A model generated the notes under the pieces. It did no database searches. It worked only from the letters and a program-made list of their open reading frames with translations, and was not told where the DNA came from. A program made the position numbers and the translations under genes. Positions 13,938 to 16,299 of a DNA stretch of 16,299 bases are shown here, in pieces. This DNA is from JBOGGN01 sp050744165 (GTDB taxonomy: Bacteria > Actinomycetota > Acidimicrobiia > Acidimicrobiales > Palsa-688): contig JBOGGN010000355.1 of assembly GCA_050744165.1 (NCBI GenBank), forward strand, positions 1 to 16,299, written 5' to 3'. Position 1 is the stretch's first letter, and each line of letters starts with the position of its first letter.

Positions 13938-14587
13938 AGATCTGCGGGACCACAAGCGAGGAGGACGCGCTGCTGGCGGTCGCCATGGGGGCCGACGCGG
14001 TGGGTTTCATCTTTGCCCCCTCGCCCCGCCAGATCGCTCCCGGGCTGGCCCGCGACATCGCCAAGCGACTGCCGCCGGAGGTGCTGACGGTCGGTGTGTT
14101 CCGCAACGAGGCGCCCGAGCGGGTGGTCGACATCTGCACCTTCGCGGGTCTGAAGGCAGCCCAGCTGCATGGCAAGGAGACGCCGGAGCAGGCCCGGTGG
14201 GTGCGGGCCCGGCTCCGCTGGGTGATCCAGGCGTTCGCGGCCGGTGACAAGGCGGTGACCCGGGCGGCCGAGTACGGGGTCGACGCCGTGATGCTGGACA
14301 ACCCCACGCCGGGGTCGGGCGAGCTGTTCGACTGGAAGCTGGCGGGCGAAGCGCCGACCGGGACGCGCCTGATCCTGGCCGGTGGGCTGACACCGGACAA
14401 CGTGGGCGCCGCCGTGGCCGCCGTCCAGCCGTGGGGGGTTGACTGCGCCTCAGGGGTGGAAAAAGCCCCGGGCCACAAGGATCCCGTCAAGCTCCGGGCA
14501 TTCGTCGCAGCCGCTCGGGCGGCGGCCGTGCCTCCTTGGCGGGGCGACGAGGACGACCGTCCCTACGACTGGGAGGAGGACCGGTGA
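13928..14587 (+). CDS. trpF: Phosphoribosylanthranilate isomerase TrpF
   Basis: Isomerises PRA to CdRP by an Amadori rearrangement, between TrpD and TrpC. The 219-aa barrel carries the catalytic C6 in VKICGTT and acid D124 in MLDNPTPGSG. GFIFAPSPRQI (26-36), QLHG (79-82) and LAGGLTPDNV (150-159), with the phosphate loop region DCASGVE (172-178), are typical. Start ATG 13928 gives a ten-base overlap with trpC; a GTG at 13934 would give the 4-base GTGA overlap seen elsewhere and a product beginning VKICG. An acidic tail (DEDDRPYDWEEDR) ends the protein. Presence of a dedicated trpF is notable, because many actinobacteria use PriA for this step. Confidence 0.96.
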   Translation: MWVKICGTTSEEDALLAVAMGADAVGFIFAPSPRQIAPGLARDIAKRLPPEVLTVGVFRNEAPERVVDICTFAGLKAAQLHGKETPEQARWVRARLRWVIQAFAAGDKAVTRAAEYGVDAVMLDNPTPGSGELFDWKLAGEAPTGTRLILAGGLTPDNVGAAVAAVQPWGVDCASGVEKAPGHKDPVKLRAFVAAARAAAVPPWRGDEDDRPYDWEEDR

Positions 14588-15780
14588 GTGCGACGCCGCG
14601 GGTCGGCAACGGCGGGCGCATGGGCGAGCCCTCGCCGGACGGGCGTTTCGGCGAGTTCGGCGGACGCTACGTTCCCGAGTCGCTGATCCCGGCGGTGAAC
14701 GAGCTCGAGGCAGCGTTCCGCAAGGCGTGGGCCTCGGCCGACTTCCACGCCCAGTTCGACGCTTTGCTGCGCGACTACGCCGGGCGGCCGACCCCGGTCA
14801 CGGAGTGCCGCCGGCTGTCGCAGCGCCTTGGGGTGCGGGTGCTGCTCAAGCGGGAGGACCTGACCCACACCGGCTCGCACAAGATCAACAACGTCCTCGG
14901 CCAGGGCCTCCTCACCCTGGCGATTGGCAAGTCCCGGGTCATCGCCGAGACCGGCGCCGGACAGCACGGGGTGGCCACCGCCACCGCGGCCGCCCTCTTC
15001 GGCCTGAAGTGCGTCGTCTACATGGGCGAGGTGGACACCGAGCGCCAAGCCCTCAACGTGTTTCGCATGCGGTTGCTCGGGGCCGAGGTGCGGCCGGTGC
15101 GCTCTGGCAGCCGAACCCTGAAGGACGCGGTCAACGAGGCCCTCCGGGACTGGGTGGCAACCGTCGAGGACACGCACTACTGCATCGGGTCGGTCGTGGG
15201 CCCCCACCCCTACCCGTGGATGGTGCGGGAGTTCCAGCGGGTGGTGGGGGAGGAAGCCCGCGAGCAGTGCCGGGCCGTGCTCGGCGGCGCGGATCCCGAC
15301 TTCGTGGTGGCCTGCGTCGGCGGCGGCTCCAATGCGGCCGGCACCTTCGCGGGGTTCGTGGACACCGACGCCGCCTTGGTCGGTGTGGAGGCAGCCGGCG
15401 GGGCCTCCATCAGCCGGGGGGTGCCAGGCGTCATTCACGGCATGAAGTCCTACCTGCTGCAGGACGAGTACGGCCAGGTCACCGAGGCTCACTCGATTTC
15501 GGCGGGCTTGGACTACCCAGGTGTCGGCCCCGAGCACTCGCACCTGGCGGCATCGGCGCGGGTCCGCTACGTCCCCGCGGGCGACAGCGAGGTGCTGGAA
15601 GCGCTGAAAGTGCTCTCCGAGACCGAGGGCATCATCCCCGCGTTGGAGCCGGCGCACGCGGTGGCGTGGGTGTTGCGGGCCGCGGCCTCGGGGCAAATCC
15701 CTCCCGGCTCGACCGTGCTCGTCACCCTGTCGGGGCGCGGCGACAAGGACGCCGAGCAGGTCATGCGGTTGGTCGGATGA
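14584..15780 (+). CDS. trpB: Tryptophan synthase beta chain TrpB
   Basis: PLP enzyme that joins indole and serine to make tryptophan, within the TrpA-TrpB complex. Of 398 aa, K100 in HTGSHKINN is the Schiff-base lysine and E122 in AETGAGQHG is the catalytic glutamate. The phosphate-binding loop is GGGSNA (246-251). HSISAGLDYPGVGPEHS (303-319) and SGRGDKD (383-389) confirm TrpB1 rather than TrpB2. RFGEFGGRYVPE (21-32) is the usual N-terminus. Start GTG 14584 overlaps the trpF stop (GTGA); an ATG at 14620 would shorten the N-terminus by 12 residues and is also possible. Its TGA overlaps the trpA ATG. Confidence 0.97.
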   Translation: MSATPRVGNGGRMGEPSPDGRFGEFGGRYVPESLIPAVNELEAAFRKAWASADFHAQFDALLRDYAGRPTPVTECRRLSQRLGVRVLLKREDLTHTGSHKINNVLGQGLLTLAIGKSRVIAETGAGQHGVATATAAALFGLKCVVYMGEVDTERQALNVFRMRLLGAEVRPVRSGSRTLKDAVNEALRDWVATVEDTHYCIGSVVGPHPYPWMVREFQRVVGEEAREQCRAVLGGADPDFVVACVGGGSNAAGTFAGFVDTDAALVGVEAAGGASISRGVPGVIHGMKSYLLQDEYGQVTEAHSISAGLDYPGVGPEHSHLAASARVRYVPAGDSEVLEALKVLSETEGIIPALEPAHAVAWVLRAAASGQIPPGSTVLVTLSGRGDKDAEQVMRLVG

Positions 15781-16299
15781 GCGACGGCCCGCTGGAAGCA
15801 ACACTGCGCACCGCCCGGGACGCCGGCCGCAAGTTGCTGGTGCCCTACGTGACCGGGGGGCTGGGCAACTCTTGGATCGAGGTGGCCCAGGCGATGGCCG
15901 CGGCCGGGGCCGACGCCATCGAAGTCGGGATCCCGTTCTCCGACCCCGTCATGGATGGACCGACCATCCAGGAGGCGTCGCTTCGGGCCCTGCAAGGTGG
16001 GGCCACCCCGCAGGGGATCCTGGCCGAGCTGTCGCGGGCCGACATCGGTGTGCCGTTGGTCGCCATGACGTACTACAACCTGGTGTTCCGGGGCGGCCAC
16101 CGGCGATTCGCCAGCGCATTGGTCGACGCTCGGGTGGCGGGCATCATCCTGCCCGACCTGCCCTTGGAGGAACTCGACGACTGGTCTCGGGCGGCCGACG
16201 AGGCCGGGGTGGAAACGGTACAGCTGGCGGCGCCCATCACCCCCGACGACCGGTTGCGGGAGCTGTGCCGGCGCAGCCGGGGGTTCCTCTACGGGGTCA
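15777..16299 (+). CDS. trpA: Tryptophan synthase alpha chain TrpA (3' end beyond window)
   Basis: Cleaves indole-3-glycerol phosphate to indole, which is channelled to TrpB. The first 174 residues are present; the gene runs off the window edge. Catalytic E49 and D60 lie in IEVGIPFSDPVMDGPTIQ, at the same residue numbers as in the Salmonella enzyme. MTYYNLVFRGG (about 97-107) and GIILPDLPLEE (about 121-131) are family motifs. YVTGGLGNS (24-32) replaces the usual YxTAGDP/FP loop. The ATG overlaps the trpB stop (ATGA). The loss of the 3' end is a window limit, not a mutation. Confidence 0.97.
   Translation, partial: MSDGPLEATLRTARDAGRKLLVPYVTGGLGNSWIEVAQAMAAAGADAIEVGIPFSDPVMDGPTIQEASLRALQGGATPQGILAELSRADIGVPLVAMTYYNLVFRGGHRRFASALVDARVAGIILPDLPLEELDDWSRAADEAGVETVQLAAPITPDDRLRELCRRSRGFLYGV

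Noticed and set aside
14563..15804. 413-residue minus-strand open frame over trpB
   Set aside because: Antisense to TrpB, whose active-site motifs are all intact; no domain recognised.

Overview
This window is strongly GC-rich, with third codon positions mostly G or C and many GTG starts. The gene order (hisD-C-B-H-A-F ... hisI ... trpE ... trpC ... trpB-trpA), a Septum_form-type membrane protein and apparent leaderless promoters (TANNNT just upstream of the ATG) all point to a high-GC Actinobacteriota chromosome. Acidimicrobiia or a related deep branch is a plausible guess, because a stand-alone trpF is present where Streptomyces and mycobacteria rely on bifunctional PriA. The lineage is inferred from gene content only.

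Layout: a small uncharacterised gene (17-217, minus) is divergent from a tight histidine operon, hisD-hisC-hisB-hisH-hisA-hisF (309-5532). A proline-rich membrane protein with a Septum_form-like extracellular domain is translationally coupled to its end (5529-6524). Next come a single GroES-like gene (6567-6890) and a second operon, hisI-trpE-ygfZ-like-lipoprotein (6957-10679), which links histidine and tryptophan synthesis. A minus-strand two-component system (histidine kinase 10818-12287, OmpR-type regulator 12296-12976) is convergent to the lipoprotein gene and divergent from the last operon, trpC-trpF-trpB-trpA (13146 to the window end, trpA cut off).

Together the genes supply histidine steps from PR-AMP cyclohydrolase (HisI) through HisA, HisH/HisF, HisB, HisC and HisD. 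HisG, HisE and histidinol-phosphate phosphatase are not here. Of the tryptophan pathway the window has TrpE, TrpC, TrpF, TrpB and TrpA; the glutaminase TrpG and the transferase TrpD are not here. Twelve co-directional junctions inside the operons have overlapping stop/start codons, mostly the 4-base NTGA type, so these units are probably translationally coupled.

Intergenic space is small and no gene-free stretch exceeds 300 bases. The gaps are 218-308 (divergent, hisD promoter), 6525-6566 (promoter of the GroES-like gene), 6891-6956 (hairpin and hisI promoter), 10680-10817 (a large imperfect palindrome between convergent genes) and 12977-13145 (divergent promoters). I see no rRNA, tRNA, CRISPR array, transposase or phage gene. 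This is mainly a conserved biosynthetic region. The least explained elements are the approximately 88-bp palindrome at 10750-10837, the lipoprotein/two-component insertion between trpE and trpC, and the membrane protein fused into the his operon.
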